From: Pseudomonas sp. KUIN-1
GTDB lineage: Bacteria; Pseudomonadota; Gammaproteobacteria; Pseudomonadales; Pseudomonadaceae
Length of the DNA: 64,000 nt
Assembly: GCF_009176725.1 (NCBI RefSeq)
Contig: NZ_AP020337.1
Location: 5,964,590 to 6,028,589 of the forward strand
Direction: 5' to 3'
The notes below the pieces were generated by a model, which made no database searches, was not told the DNA's origin, and saw only the letters and a list, made by a program, of their open reading frames with translations. The position numbers and the translations under genes are program-made. This document shows positions 16,975 to 24,982 of this stretch, one piece after another. The stretch's first letter is position 1; the number at the start of each line of letters is the position of its first letter.

Positions 16975-17103
16975 ATGATCAACCCTGTTCCCCAATCCTT
17001 TCCAGTCACCACCAAGCACGCCTTGCAGGGAGGTCAGCATACTCAGCAATGGATACCCAGTGAGCCGCACTCGCGGCACGTCACTGTGGACCCGCGTGTT
17101 TGA
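16975..17103 (+). CDS. Possible 42-aa His-containing leader ORF
   Basis: A short ORF starts at the ATG at 16975 and ends in a TGA that overlaps the ATG of the ABC ATPase gene as TGATG, a classic coupling signal. The 42-residue product has five His (for example TKHALQGGQHTQQ and PHSRH), no membrane segment and no recognised family. Its ribosome binding site is weak. The coupling overlap is the main support; it could also be chance. If real, it might tune translation of the importer. Confidence 0.35.
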   Translation: MINPVPQSFPVTTKHALQGGQHTQQWIPSEPHSRHVTVDPRV

Positions 17104-17882
17104 TGCTGGCGCTGGAACGCCTCGCGTGGGCACCGGAACAGACGTCAGTCTGCACGCACCAACATTTTGCCTTGAAGGATATCGACCTGCAGATCGCCGC
17201 AGGCGAGTTCGTCGGCCTGATCGGACCCAACGGCAGCGGCAAGACCAGCCTGCTGCGTTGCGCATTTCGCTACAGCCGCCCGCACAGCGGCAAGGTCGCC
17301 ATCAATGCCCGCGATATCTGGTCCTGCAGCTCGCGCTGGTGTGCCCGGCACGTGGCAGTGGTTGCCCAGGAGTTTCCCGATGCATTCGGCCTGACGCTGC
17401 TGGATGTGGCAAACATGGGGCGCGCGCCTCATCAGGGGTTCTTTGCCGCAGACAGTGACCACGACCGCGCAATTGTACAAAACGCGCTGAATGCCGTCGG
17501 GCTGGCGGGCTATGAGCAGCACCGGTTCGACACACTTTCCGGCGGCGAGAAGCAGCGTTGTCTGCTGGCGCGGGCGCTGGTGCAAGAACCCCGATTGATG
17601 GTGTTGGACGAACCCACCAACCACCTCGACCCGCGCCATCAACTGGAATTGCTCGGGCTGGTCAAACAGCTCGGCATGGCCACGCTGGCCAGTATCCATG
17701 ACCTGAACCTGGCGGCGGCATTCTGTGATCGCCTGTGTGTCGTTCATCACGGCCGGCTCAGTGCCCAAGGCACGCCCCGGGAGGTGCTGACCCCGGAAAT
17801 GCTGCTCAGTGTGTTCGGCGCCAAGGCGCTGGTCGACAGCCACCCTCTGCGTGACTACCCACGCATCACCTGGATACCCTGA
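17103..17882 (+). CDS. ABC importer ATPase, FecE/BtuD type
   Basis: This is a 259-aa ATPase of the iron-siderophore/B12/metal-chelate class: Walker A GPNGSGKT (41-48), Q loop in VAVVAQEF, signature LSGGEKQRCLLARAL, Walker B LMVLDEPTNHLD, and switch His in ASIHDLN. It energises uptake through the FecCD-type permease two genes downstream. The ATG at 17103 overlaps the stop of a 42-codon ORF; a TTG directly before it is less likely. The order ATPase, binding protein, permease resembles the zinc-responsive PA2912-PA2914 set of P. aeruginosa (from memory), and a Zur-like site lies upstream. No TonB receptor gene is in this cluster. Confidence 0.9.
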   Translation: MLALERLAWAPEQTSVCTHQHFALKDIDLQIAAGEFVGLIGPNGSGKTSLLRCAFRYSRPHSGKVAINARDIWSCSSRWCARHVAVVAQEFPDAFGLTLLDVANMGRAPHQGFFAADSDHDRAIVQNALNAVGLAGYEQHRFDTLSGGEKQRCLLARALVQEPRLMVLDEPTNHLDPRHQLELLGLVKQLGMATLASIHDLNLAAAFCDRLCVVHHGRLSAQGTPREVLTPEMLLSVFGAKALVDSHPLRDYPRITWIP

Positions 17883-17883
17883 C

Positions 17884-18834
17884 ATGAACTGCCTGTCCGT
17901 CCGCCTGGCTTTGGCCGCGTTGCTATGCAGCCCGATGGCGCATGCCGCCTACCCCGTCACGGTGCAAAGCTGCGACCGCTCTGTAACGTTCACGGCTGCG
18001 CCGCAGCGTGCGGTCAGCAATGATGTGAACCTCACCAAAATGATGGTTGCCCTGGGTTTGCAATCGCACATGGTCGGCTACAGTGGCATCACCGGCTGGA
18101 ACAAACCCGATCAGGCGCTCTTACGCGACCTGGGCAAACTGCCCGAGCTGTCCAGTAAATACCCGTCTCTGGAAACGCTGCTCAATGCCAACGCCGACTT
18201 CTATTTTGCCGGCTGGAACTATGGCATGCGCGTCGGTGGCGATGTCACGCCGCAAAGTCTGGCCCCGCTGGGCATTCAGGCCTATGAACTGACCGAGTCC
18301 TGCGCCCAGATAATGCCCCGCGCCGAGGCGACGCTGGAGGATGTCTACAACGACCTGCTCAATCTGGGCCGGATATTCGACGTGCAGACCCGGGCCGAAA
18401 CGCTGGTTGCGCAGATGCGCCGCAGCGTGAGCGACGTCGAGAACAGCGTGGCAGGCAAATCGCCGCCCAAGGTGTTTCTGTACGACAGCGGCGAAGACCG
18501 GCCGATGACCGCCGGGCGCCTGGCCATTCCCCAGGCGCTGATCAGCGCTGCAGGCGGCCGCAATGTCATGGGCGATGTAGCGGCCAGCTGGACCCACGTC
18601 AACTGGGAGTCGGTCGTGCAAAGCAATCCCGAGGTGATCGTCATCGTCGACTACGGCGAAGTCAGCGCTGCGCAGAAGCAGCACTTTCTTGAAAGCAATC
18701 CGGCACTGCACTCCGTCGACGCGATCCGCAACCGGCGTTATGTCGTGCTGCCCTATGTGGCAGTGACGCCCGGCATCGACAATGTCACGGCCATCGAGAC
18801 GCTTGCAGCGGCATTTCATGACGTGAAGCGATGA
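17884..18834 (+). CDS. ABC importer periplasmic binding protein, FecB/BtuF type
   Basis: The 316-aa protein starts with a signal peptide (RLALAALLCSPMAHA, cleavage near residue 21) and has the two-lobed class III binding-protein fold, recognisable from VQSCDRSVTFTAAPQRAV, the IRNRRYVVLP stretch, and the closing helix. This class binds siderophores, haem, cobalamin or other metal chelates and delivers them to a FecCD-type permease. The ATG at 17884 follows the ATPase stop by one base, and its own stop overlaps the permease start (ATGA). Two mature-region Cys (QSCDR, TESCAQ) may form a disulfide. Confidence 0.9.
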   Translation: MNCLSVRLALAALLCSPMAHAAYPVTVQSCDRSVTFTAAPQRAVSNDVNLTKMMVALGLQSHMVGYSGITGWNKPDQALLRDLGKLPELSSKYPSLETLLNANADFYFAGWNYGMRVGGDVTPQSLAPLGIQAYELTESCAQIMPRAEATLEDVYNDLLNLGRIFDVQTRAETLVAQMRRSVSDVENSVAGKSPPKVFLYDSGEDRPMTAGRLAIPQALISAAGGRNVMGDVAASWTHVNWESVVQSNPEVIVIVDYGEVSAAQKQHFLESNPALHSVDAIRNRRYVVLPYVAVTPGIDNVTAIETLAAAFHDVKR

Positions 18835-19874
18835 CGCTGGCGCAGTGGCTGACCGAACGGCCGCGCCGTTACCTGGGCCTGTTGATCGCTCTGACGCTTT
18901 TGCTGCTGACGTCGTGCCTGGTGTGCATCACCTTCGGCGCGGCCCCTGTGCCCTTGAGCCGGGTGATGGCTATCCTGATGTTCAAACTCTCCGGTACTGC
19001 CGAACACCCACCGCTCTGGACAACGGGACAGGAAACCATCGTCTGGCTGATACGTACGCCCCGCGTCTTGCTGGGCGCGCTGGCAGGCGCAGGGCTGGCG
19101 TTGATCGGCAGCGTTCTGCAAGCCGCGACCCGTAATCCGCTGGCCGATCCGCATTTGCTGGGGGCGACCTCGGGCGCCACGCTTGGCGCCGTGATCGTGG
19201 TCATGCATGTGGGGGAAGTGTTTGGCATGCTGACATTGCCACTGGCCGCCTTTGTCGGCTCGCTGGTCAGCCTGTGCCTGGTGCTGTGGCTGGCCAGTCA
19301 CCAAGGCCGGCTGGACAGCCAGCGCCTGCTGCTCGGCGGTGTGGCCGTGTCCTTCGTGATGATGGCAATCGCCAACCTGTCGTTGTTTCTGGGCGACCAC
19401 CGCGCCAGTTCCTCGGTGCTGTTCTGGATGCTGGGCGGGCTGGGTCTGGCCCGCTGGGAATTGCTTGCGGTGCCGTTTATCACGGTGCTATGCGGTTGGA
19501 TCCTGCTGCAAGGGCTGGGTCGTTCACTGAACGCGCTGATGGGCGGCGACCAGACCGCCGTGAGCCTTGGCCTGCAAGTGCGCAATATGCGCCTGCTGGT
19601 TTTTCTGATCGCCTCACTGATGACCGGCGTACTGGTCGCCCTGTGCGGCTCCATCGGTTTTGTCGGCCTGATGGTGCCGCACATGGCCAGACGTCTGGTG
19701 GGCTCGGAGCATCGACGACTGTTGCCTGTCGCCACCCTTCTGGGCGCATTGTTGATGGTCTGGGTCGACGTCATCTCCCGCACGCTGATCGCCCCCGAAG
19801 ACCTGCCGATAGGCATTACGACCGCCTTGTTGGGAGGGCTGTTTTTCATTTTCATGATGAAGCGCGGTCAGTAA
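18831..19874 (+). CDS. ABC importer permease, FecCD family
   Basis: This is a 347-aa membrane protein with about ten hydrophobic helices and the family hallmarks RTPRVLLGALAGAGLALIGSVLQ near residue 65-90, RNPLADPHLLGATSGA, and GSIGFVGLMVPHMAR in the C-terminal half. It forms the homodimeric inner-membrane channel for a metal-chelate, siderophore or B12-like substrate. Translation is coupled to the binding-protein gene (ATGA). The substrate is unproven: zinc chelate is favoured by the Zur-like site, and iron siderophore is the alternative. Confidence 0.92.
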   Translation: MTLAQWLTERPRRYLGLLIALTLLLLTSCLVCITFGAAPVPLSRVMAILMFKLSGTAEHPPLWTTGQETIVWLIRTPRVLLGALAGAGLALIGSVLQAATRNPLADPHLLGATSGATLGAVIVVMHVGEVFGMLTLPLAAFVGSLVSLCLVLWLASHQGRLDSQRLLLGGVAVSFVMMAIANLSLFLGDHRASSSVLFWMLGGLGLARWELLAVPFITVLCGWILLQGLGRSLNALMGGDQTAVSLGLQVRNMRLLVFLIASLMTGVLVALCGSIGFVGLMVPHMARRLVGSEHRRLLPVATLLGALLMVWVDVISRTLIAPEDLPIGITTALLGGLFFIFMMKRGQ

Positions 19875-19928
19875 TCGGCAAGGTGTTTGCCGTGGGCAAA
19901 CAGGACTGCCCGCGGCCCTTCCGACTAC

Positions 19929-19946
19929 ATGACAAACTCGTGTCAT
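19929..19946. promoter_or_regulatory. Inverted repeat upstream of the ugd operon
   Basis: ATGACA (19929-19934) and TGTCAT (19941-19946) form a perfect 6-bp dyad with a 6-base spacer. A further direct ATGACAT lies at 19964-19970. The site is about 115 bases before the ugd start and could be an operator; the regulator is not recognised. Confidence 0.4.
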
Positions 19947-20058
19947 CGTTCCTTAACACCTTTATGACATTTATTTTGCGCTGGTTATTTCAGGCTGCCG
20001 AGGCGCCTGAGAACAAACCGGCTCATCCATTCATGTCATGAGGCGGAAGGAGCGGCAC

Positions 20059-21387
20059 TTGAAAGTGACAGTGTTCGGAACCGGTTATGTGGGGCTTACT
20101 CTTGCCGCCTGTCTGGCTGAAGTAGGCCATACCGTCTGTTGCATGGATGTCGACAGCAAGCGCATTGATGCGCTTCGCGAAGGCATATGTCCGATATTCG
20201 AACCCGGTCTTGGCGAACTTCTGCGCAACGGCCTGGACTGCAAAAGACTGAGTTTCACGACCGATGAGGTACACGCCAGTCGCTTTGCAGAGTTGGTCTT
20301 CATCGCCGTCGGTACGCCAGCGCAAGCCGACGGCAAGGCGGACCTGAGCCAGGTGCTTGCCGTACTGCGCTGCGTGATCAGACACGCCGAAAGTGCCCCG
20401 ATCATTGTCAACAAGTCGACCTCGCCAGTGGGCACCGTTGACCGCCTGCTCGCTGAGATCGCTGCCAGTGCGCGATGCGATGACGGCTTTGAAGTGATCA
20501 GCAACCCCGAGTTTTTCAAGGAAGGCTGCGCAGTCAGTGATTGCCTGCGTCCGGATCGCATTATTGTCGGCGGGGCCAGTCCGCGAGCGCTGGAGCAGAT
20601 GCGCGAGTTGTATCAGCCCTTCAGTCGCAACCGCGAGAAGTTTGTGGTCATGGATGCGCGCAGCGCAGAGCTGTCCAAATACGCTGCCAACTGCCTGCTG
20701 GCGACCAAGATTTCGTTCATCAACGAGATCGCCAACCTGGCTGAACAGGTGGGTGCTGACATAGAACAGGTCCGGCTTGGCATCGGCTCCGACCCTCGTA
20801 TCGGTTATGACTTCATTTACCCGGGCTGCGGCTTCGGTGGCTCATGCTTTCCCAAGGACTTGCAGGCGCTGATCGGCACGGCCAGCGAGCACGGCGTGGA
20901 GACGGCGTTGCTCAACGCCGTGGAACAGGTCAATCGCCGCCAGAAGCACCGCCTGTTCGAAAATATCCACACGCATTATCACGGTGATCTGAGGGGCAAG
21001 GTCTTCGCTGTCTGGGGACTGGCCTTCAAGCCCAATACCGATGACATTCGCGAAGCAACCAGCCATACCCTGCTCAAAGCACTCTGGGCAGCCGGTGCCA
21101 GGGTTCAAGCGCACGACCCTCAAGCAATAGAAGCGGTCAGGCATCATTACGGCGAGCGAAACGACCTGCAACTGGTGCAGTGCAAGCAAGATGCACTGGA
21201 AGGCGCAGACGCTCTGGTGGTGGTGACCGAATGGCAGGACTACCGGGTGCTGGATCTGGACGCGCTCGGCGAAAAGCTCGGTGATCGCGTGGTGTTCGAT
21301 GGCCGCAACCTGTTCGACCCGTTACAGCTGCGTGAGGCGGGCTTTACCTACTACGGCATTGGTCGTGGCCAGGCGACGCCGGCATGA
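20059..21387 (+). CDS. ugd: UDP-glucose 6-dehydrogenase
   Basis: The 442-aa enzyme oxidises UDP-glucose to UDP-glucuronate with two NAD+. The N-terminal Rossmann domain opens with GTGYVG (7-12), the catalytic Cys263 is in GFGGSCFPKD, and the C-terminal UDP-binding domain includes FDGRNLFD. The start is probably the TTG at 20059, since AAGGAG lies 6 bases before it and the family begins MKVTVFGTGYVG. The ATG at 20038 lacks a ribosome site and would add seven charged residues. It is the first gene of a run with overlapping stops and starts; the next gene (ATGA overlap) uses its product. Confidence 0.95.
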   Translation: MKVTVFGTGYVGLTLAACLAEVGHTVCCMDVDSKRIDALREGICPIFEPGLGELLRNGLDCKRLSFTTDEVHASRFAELVFIAVGTPAQADGKADLSQVLAVLRCVIRHAESAPIIVNKSTSPVGTVDRLLAEIAASARCDDGFEVISNPEFFKEGCAVSDCLRPDRIIVGGASPRALEQMRELYQPFSRNREKFVVMDARSAELSKYAANCLLATKISFINEIANLAEQVGADIEQVRLGIGSDPRIGYDFIYPGCGFGGSCFPKDLQALIGTASEHGVETALLNAVEQVNRRQKHRLFENIHTHYHGDLRGKVFAVWGLAFKPNTDDIREATSHTLLKALWAAGARVQAHDPQAIEAVRHHYGERNDLQLVQCKQDALEGADALVVVTEWQDYRVLDLDALGEKLGDRVVFDGRNLFDPLQLREAGFTYYGIGRGQATPA

Positions 21388-22379
21388 CGGTACTGGTGAC
21401 AGGTGCTGCAGGGTTCATCGGGTTTCATGTCGCCAAGCGTCTGTGCGAGCTCGGTGTGGAGGTCGTCGGCATCGACAACCTCAACGATTACTACAGCGTC
21501 GAGCTCAAACAATCGCGCCTGGCCCTACTCCAGCGCCTGCCAGGTTTCACGTTCCACAGGCTGGACATCACCGATGCCGAAGGGCTGTCCGCGCTCTTCT
21601 CGCAAAATGGCTTCGAACAGGTCATTCATCTGGCGGCTCAGGCCGGTGTGCGTTATTCGCTTGAACAACCGAATGTTTACGCCCAATCCAATCTGGTCGG
21701 CTTTATCAACGTGCTCGAGGCCTGTCGGCAGTATCGACCGGCGCACCTGATCTACGCGTCGAGCAGCTCGGTCTACGGCGCCAATACGCGCATGCCGTTT
21801 CAGGTCGAGGATGCGGTCGACCGGCCGCTGTCCCTGTATGCCGCCACCAAGCGCGCCAACGAACTCACCGCCTACAGCTATTGCCACTTGTACGGCCTGC
21901 GCGCCACAGGGCTGCGCTTTTTCACCGTCTACGGCCCCTGGGGCCGGCCGGACATGGCGCTGTTCAAGTTCACCAAAGCCATGCTGGCCGGCCAGCCTGT
22001 GGATATCTACAACCACGGCGAAATGGCGCGGGACTTCACCTACATCGACGACATTGTCGAAAGCATCCTGCGCCTGCGTCTGCTGCCGCCCGATGCGGTT
22101 GGCAGCGAGCCGCCCCATCGACTCTTCAACATCGGCCGGGGTCAGCCCGTCAAGCTGCTGGAGTTCGTCGATTGCCTGGAGGCCGCGCTAGGCCTGCGCG
22201 CGGAAAGGCGCTACCTGCCCTTGCAGGCGGGCGACGTGCTGCAAACCTGGGCTGACGTCAGTGCGCTGAGCCAATGGATCGACTTTCAACCACAGGTCTC
22301 GGTCGACACCGGCGTCAGGGCCTTCGTCGACTGGTATCGGGAGCACTATCAGGCCCGGATCTGCGAGCCACTTCAGTAA
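21384..22379 (+). CDS. UDP-glucuronate 4-epimerase (NAD-dependent epimerase/dehydratase)
   Basis: This is a 331-aa extended short-chain dehydrogenase: TGAAGFIG (6-13) binds NAD, the catalytic pair is Tyr152-Lys156 in SLYAATK, preceded by the SSSSVYG serine motif. Overall resemblance, including IDNLNDYYSVELK and RFFTVYGPWGRPDMALFKF, is to the CapI/LpsL group that converts UDP-glucuronate to UDP-galacturonate. Its position directly after ugd (ATGA overlap) supports that. Epimerases are easily confused, and UDP-glucose/GalNAc activity cannot be ruled out without assay. Confidence 0.9.
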   Translation: MTVLVTGAAGFIGFHVAKRLCELGVEVVGIDNLNDYYSVELKQSRLALLQRLPGFTFHRLDITDAEGLSALFSQNGFEQVIHLAAQAGVRYSLEQPNVYAQSNLVGFINVLEACRQYRPAHLIYASSSSVYGANTRMPFQVEDAVDRPLSLYAATKRANELTAYSYCHLYGLRATGLRFFTVYGPWGRPDMALFKFTKAMLAGQPVDIYNHGEMARDFTYIDDIVESILRLRLLPPDAVGSEPPHRLFNIGRGQPVKLLEFVDCLEAALGLRAERRYLPLQAGDVLQTWADVSALSQWIDFQPQVSVDTGVRAFVDWYREHYQARICEPLQ

Positions 22380-22390
22380 CAAGGACTTCC

Positions 22391-23134
22391 ATGACCACGC
22401 CCACTTTTCTCTCCGTCGTGATCCCGGCCAAAAACGAAGCCGATAACCTGCCCAGCCTGATAAAAGAAATTTGCACAGCGCTGGACGGGGAACGCTACGA
22501 GATACTGGTCGTTGACGACGGCAGCACAGACGACACCTTGAAAGTGCTGACGCACCTCAAGGACAGCGGGCTGACCATGTTGCGGATCCTGCGCCACGAG
22601 CGATCACTCGGGCAGAGCACCTCGGTCTATCACGCAGCACTGGCAGCCAACGGCTCCTGGCTGGCAACCCTGGACGGTGACGGTCAGAACGACCCGGCGG
22701 ACATTCCAGGTATGTTGGCGCTGGTACGCGCTCACGCAACGGGCTCGGAGGCGATACAGCTGGTGGCCGGTCACCGGGTGAATCGGCGCGATACCGCCAG
22801 CAAACGCTGGGCCTCGCGCTTTGCAAACGGCCTGCGCAGCCGGCTTCTCAAGGACGCGACTCCAGACACCGGGTGCGGCCTGAAACTGATCGAGCGAGCC
22901 GCGTTTCTGCGCCTGCCGTACTTCGACCATATGCACCGGTTCATTCCAGCGCTGATTCAGCGACATAACGGCCGTATGGTCACGCACCCCGTCAACCACC
23001 GTCATCGCCAGGCTGGCGTGTCCAAGTACGGCAACCTGGACCGCGCGCTGGTGGGCATTCTTGATCTGGTCGGCGTCTGGTGGCTGATCCGTCGGACTCG
23101 CCTGGATGTTCAGGCACAGGAACTGCGGCCATGA
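22391..23134 (+). CDS. Polyprenyl-phosphate glycosyltransferase, GT2 family
   Basis: This is a 247-aa GT-A glycosyltransferase: SVVIPAKNEADNL at the start, ILVVDDGSTDDTL for nucleotide binding, TLDGDGQNDPADI for metal/sugar binding, and DTGCGLKLIERAAF. It resembles dolichol-phosphate mannose synthases and ArnC-type enzymes that load a sugar on undecaprenyl phosphate, but lacks a long C-terminal membrane pair. I chose the ATG at 22391 because AAGGAC precedes it and the fold begins there. With the upstream enzymes it could make undecaprenyl-phosphate-galacturonate (inference). The stop overlaps the next start. Confidence 0.9.
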   Translation: MTTPTFLSVVIPAKNEADNLPSLIKEICTALDGERYEILVVDDGSTDDTLKVLTHLKDSGLTMLRILRHERSLGQSTSVYHAALAANGSWLATLDGDGQNDPADIPGMLALVRAHATGSEAIQLVAGHRVNRRDTASKRWASRFANGLRSRLLKDATPDTGCGLKLIERAAFLRLPYFDHMHRFIPALIQRHNGRMVTHPVNHRHRQAGVSKYGNLDRALVGILDLVGVWWLIRRTRLDVQAQELRP

Positions 23135-23415
23135 AGCCGGACAACGAGACTTTCTGGCTGATCCTCGGCTTTGTCGGGCAGGCGGTTTTTACCGGCCGCT
23201 TTGTCCTGCAATGGCTGTACAGCGAATTCAAGAAGCGCAGCATCATCCCGGTAGGCTTCTGGTACCTGAGCATGCTGGGCAGCACGATCCTGCTGGCCTA
23301 CGCCATTTATCGACAGGACCCGGTCTTCATCGCCGGCCAGGCCTTTGGCCTGCTGGTGTACATGCGCAACCTGCAGCTGATCAGCCGACAGGCCAAGACA
23401 CCTGAGGAGCAATGA
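23131..23415 (+). CDS. LAB_N (lipid-A-disaccharide synthase N-terminal domain-like) small membrane protein
   Basis: The 94-aa protein has three hydrophobic segments and the motifs GFVGQAVFTGRFVLQWLYSE and PVGFWYLSMLGSTILLAYAIYRQDPVFI, which define the LAB_N domain first described at the start of some LpxB proteins. Stand-alone copies lie beside GT2 and ArnT-like genes in many genomes, where a role in moving or handling lipid-linked sugars is suspected but not shown. The ATG overlaps the previous stop (ATGA), and its own stop overlaps the ArnT-like start, so it is an integral part of this operon. Confidence 0.88.
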   Translation: MKPDNETFWLILGFVGQAVFTGRFVLQWLYSEFKKRSIIPVGFWYLSMLGSTILLAYAIYRQDPVFIAGQAFGLLVYMRNLQLISRQAKTPEEQ

Positions 23416-24941
23416 CGGTGCGAACTCACCTTTCGCCTCGCCTCGAGGGATGGCTACTGGTCGCGCTGGCCGTTTTACTGGTCGGGGGCGGCCTGGGCTT
23501 GCGTCTGCCGCAGAACGTGGACGAAGAGCGTTTTCTCGGCGTCGCCCTGGAAATGCTGCAGAACGGCTCATGGTTCGTCCCGCACCGGGCCGCGCAGATT
23601 TATGCCGACAAACCGCCGCTGTTCATGTGGGCGACGGCATTCTTCATTTGGCTGACGGGCAGCCCGAACATCGCGCTGTACCTGCCCGGGCTGCTCTCTG
23701 CAGGCGCGACCACCGCAGTCCTCTACGATCTGGGCACCCGCCTGTGGAACCGACGCATCGGTCGGTACGCCGCCTTGCTGTTCCTGGCCACCTATCAGAC
23801 CTACAGCATCCTGCGCACCGGGCAGATCGACAGTTTTCTGTGCCTGTGGATTGCGCTGGGCTTCTACGGCCTGGTTCGCCACGTGTTGCTCGGGCCGGCC
23901 TGGGGCTGGTTCTATTTCAGCTGTGCGGCGATGGGCCTGGGCATTATCACCAAGGGCGTCGGTTTTGTTCCCGCGTTGATGTTGATCCCTTACGCCTATG
24001 CCGCGCGCAAAGGTTGGCAAGGTGTCGTGGCCATGCCTGGACAGGCCGCGCGCTGGGCGCTGGGTCTGCTGGTGTTATTGCTGGCCTGCTGCCTGTGGCT
24101 GGTGCCTATGATTATCTCGGTCGTGCGTGACGGCGGCCCGGAAGGCTTCGCCTACGTGCAGGAAATACTCTTGCACCAGACCGCCAATCGCTACGCCAGC
24201 GCCTGGGACCATCGCGAGCCCTTCTGGTATTTCTTCGTCAAAGTCATCCCGCAGTATTGGCTGCCGCTGGTGCTGGCGCTGCCCTGGCTGATCCCGGCCT
24301 GGCGCCGACAGTTGAGCAAGCACGATGGCCGGGTGTTGGTACTGCTCGGGTGGGTGTTGCTGGTGCTGCTGTTCTTCAGCCTCTCCAGTGGCAAACGCAA
24401 AATCTACATCTTTCCGGCGCTGCCCGGCCTGGTACTGATAGCCGCCCCCTTGCTGCCCTGGTTATTGAAACGCTGGTTCCATGACCGCATACGGGCTCGG
24501 CGAATCGTCCCGGTGGTGGTGGTTATCTGGCTCGGTCTGTGGTTCGCCAGAGGGTTCGTCGAACCCGTCATAGAAGGCCAAAACCCACACAAGGAATTGA
24601 TGGAACAGGCCGCTTACGTCACTCAAGGTGCTGATCTGGTGCTGGTCAACTGGCGCGAGGGGCACTGGCTCTATGCACGCCAACCCATTGTGCATTTCGG
24701 TTTTGCCAAGCCGTCGGCAACCGAACAGGCCGCCCGCTGGCTAAGAGAACACCCCGGCACCTTTGCGCTGGTGCCAGGCGAGCAACTGGCCAATTGCTTC
24801 TTGCCGGAAAAAGCCCGGCCGCTGGGCCAGACCTCCAGAGCTGACTGGTTCATCGTCGATGCCGATGCCGACAATGGCCGGTGTAAACCGCAACGCCCTA
24901 TGCAGGCCTATCGCTTCGCCTGGCAGCAGAATGTTGATTAA
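23412..24941 (+). CDS. ArnT-like glycosyltransferase, GT39/GT83 family
   Basis: The 509-aa protein has about eleven to twelve membrane helices and the ArnT/PMT signature acidic pair Asp37-Glu38 (NVDEERF) at the start of the first periplasmic loop. The AAQIYADKPPLFMWATAFF stretch also matches ArnT. This class takes a sugar from a polyprenyl-phosphate donor at the periplasmic face and transfers it to lipid A, core sugars or protein. Given ugd, the epimerase and the GT2 enzyme upstream, the likely donor is a uronic-acid lipid, not aminoarabinose. The start overlaps the previous stop (ATGA). A dedicated arnA/arnB pair is not present here. Confidence 0.88.
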   Translation: MTVRTHLSPRLEGWLLVALAVLLVGGGLGLRLPQNVDEERFLGVALEMLQNGSWFVPHRAAQIYADKPPLFMWATAFFIWLTGSPNIALYLPGLLSAGATTAVLYDLGTRLWNRRIGRYAALLFLATYQTYSILRTGQIDSFLCLWIALGFYGLVRHVLLGPAWGWFYFSCAAMGLGIITKGVGFVPALMLIPYAYAARKGWQGVVAMPGQAARWALGLLVLLLACCLWLVPMIISVVRDGGPEGFAYVQEILLHQTANRYASAWDHREPFWYFFVKVIPQYWLPLVLALPWLIPAWRRQLSKHDGRVLVLLGWVLLVLLFFSLSSGKRKIYIFPALPGLVLIAAPLLPWLLKRWFHDRIRARRIVPVVVVIWLGLWFARGFVEPVIEGQNPHKELMEQAAYVTQGADLVLVNWREGHWLYARQPIVHFGFAKPSATEQAARWLREHPGTFALVPGEQLANCFLPEKARPLGQTSRADWFIVDADADNGRCKPQRPMQAYRFAWQQNVD

Positions 24942-24982
24942 TCCCCCGCCCAGCCACCCAACACGCGGGAGTGCCTGAAGCC

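Noticed and set aside
16270..17265. 331-aa minus-strand ORF across the VOC gene and the importer leader
   Set aside because: It runs antisense to the clear VOC gene and through the Zur-like site, and shows no family pattern.
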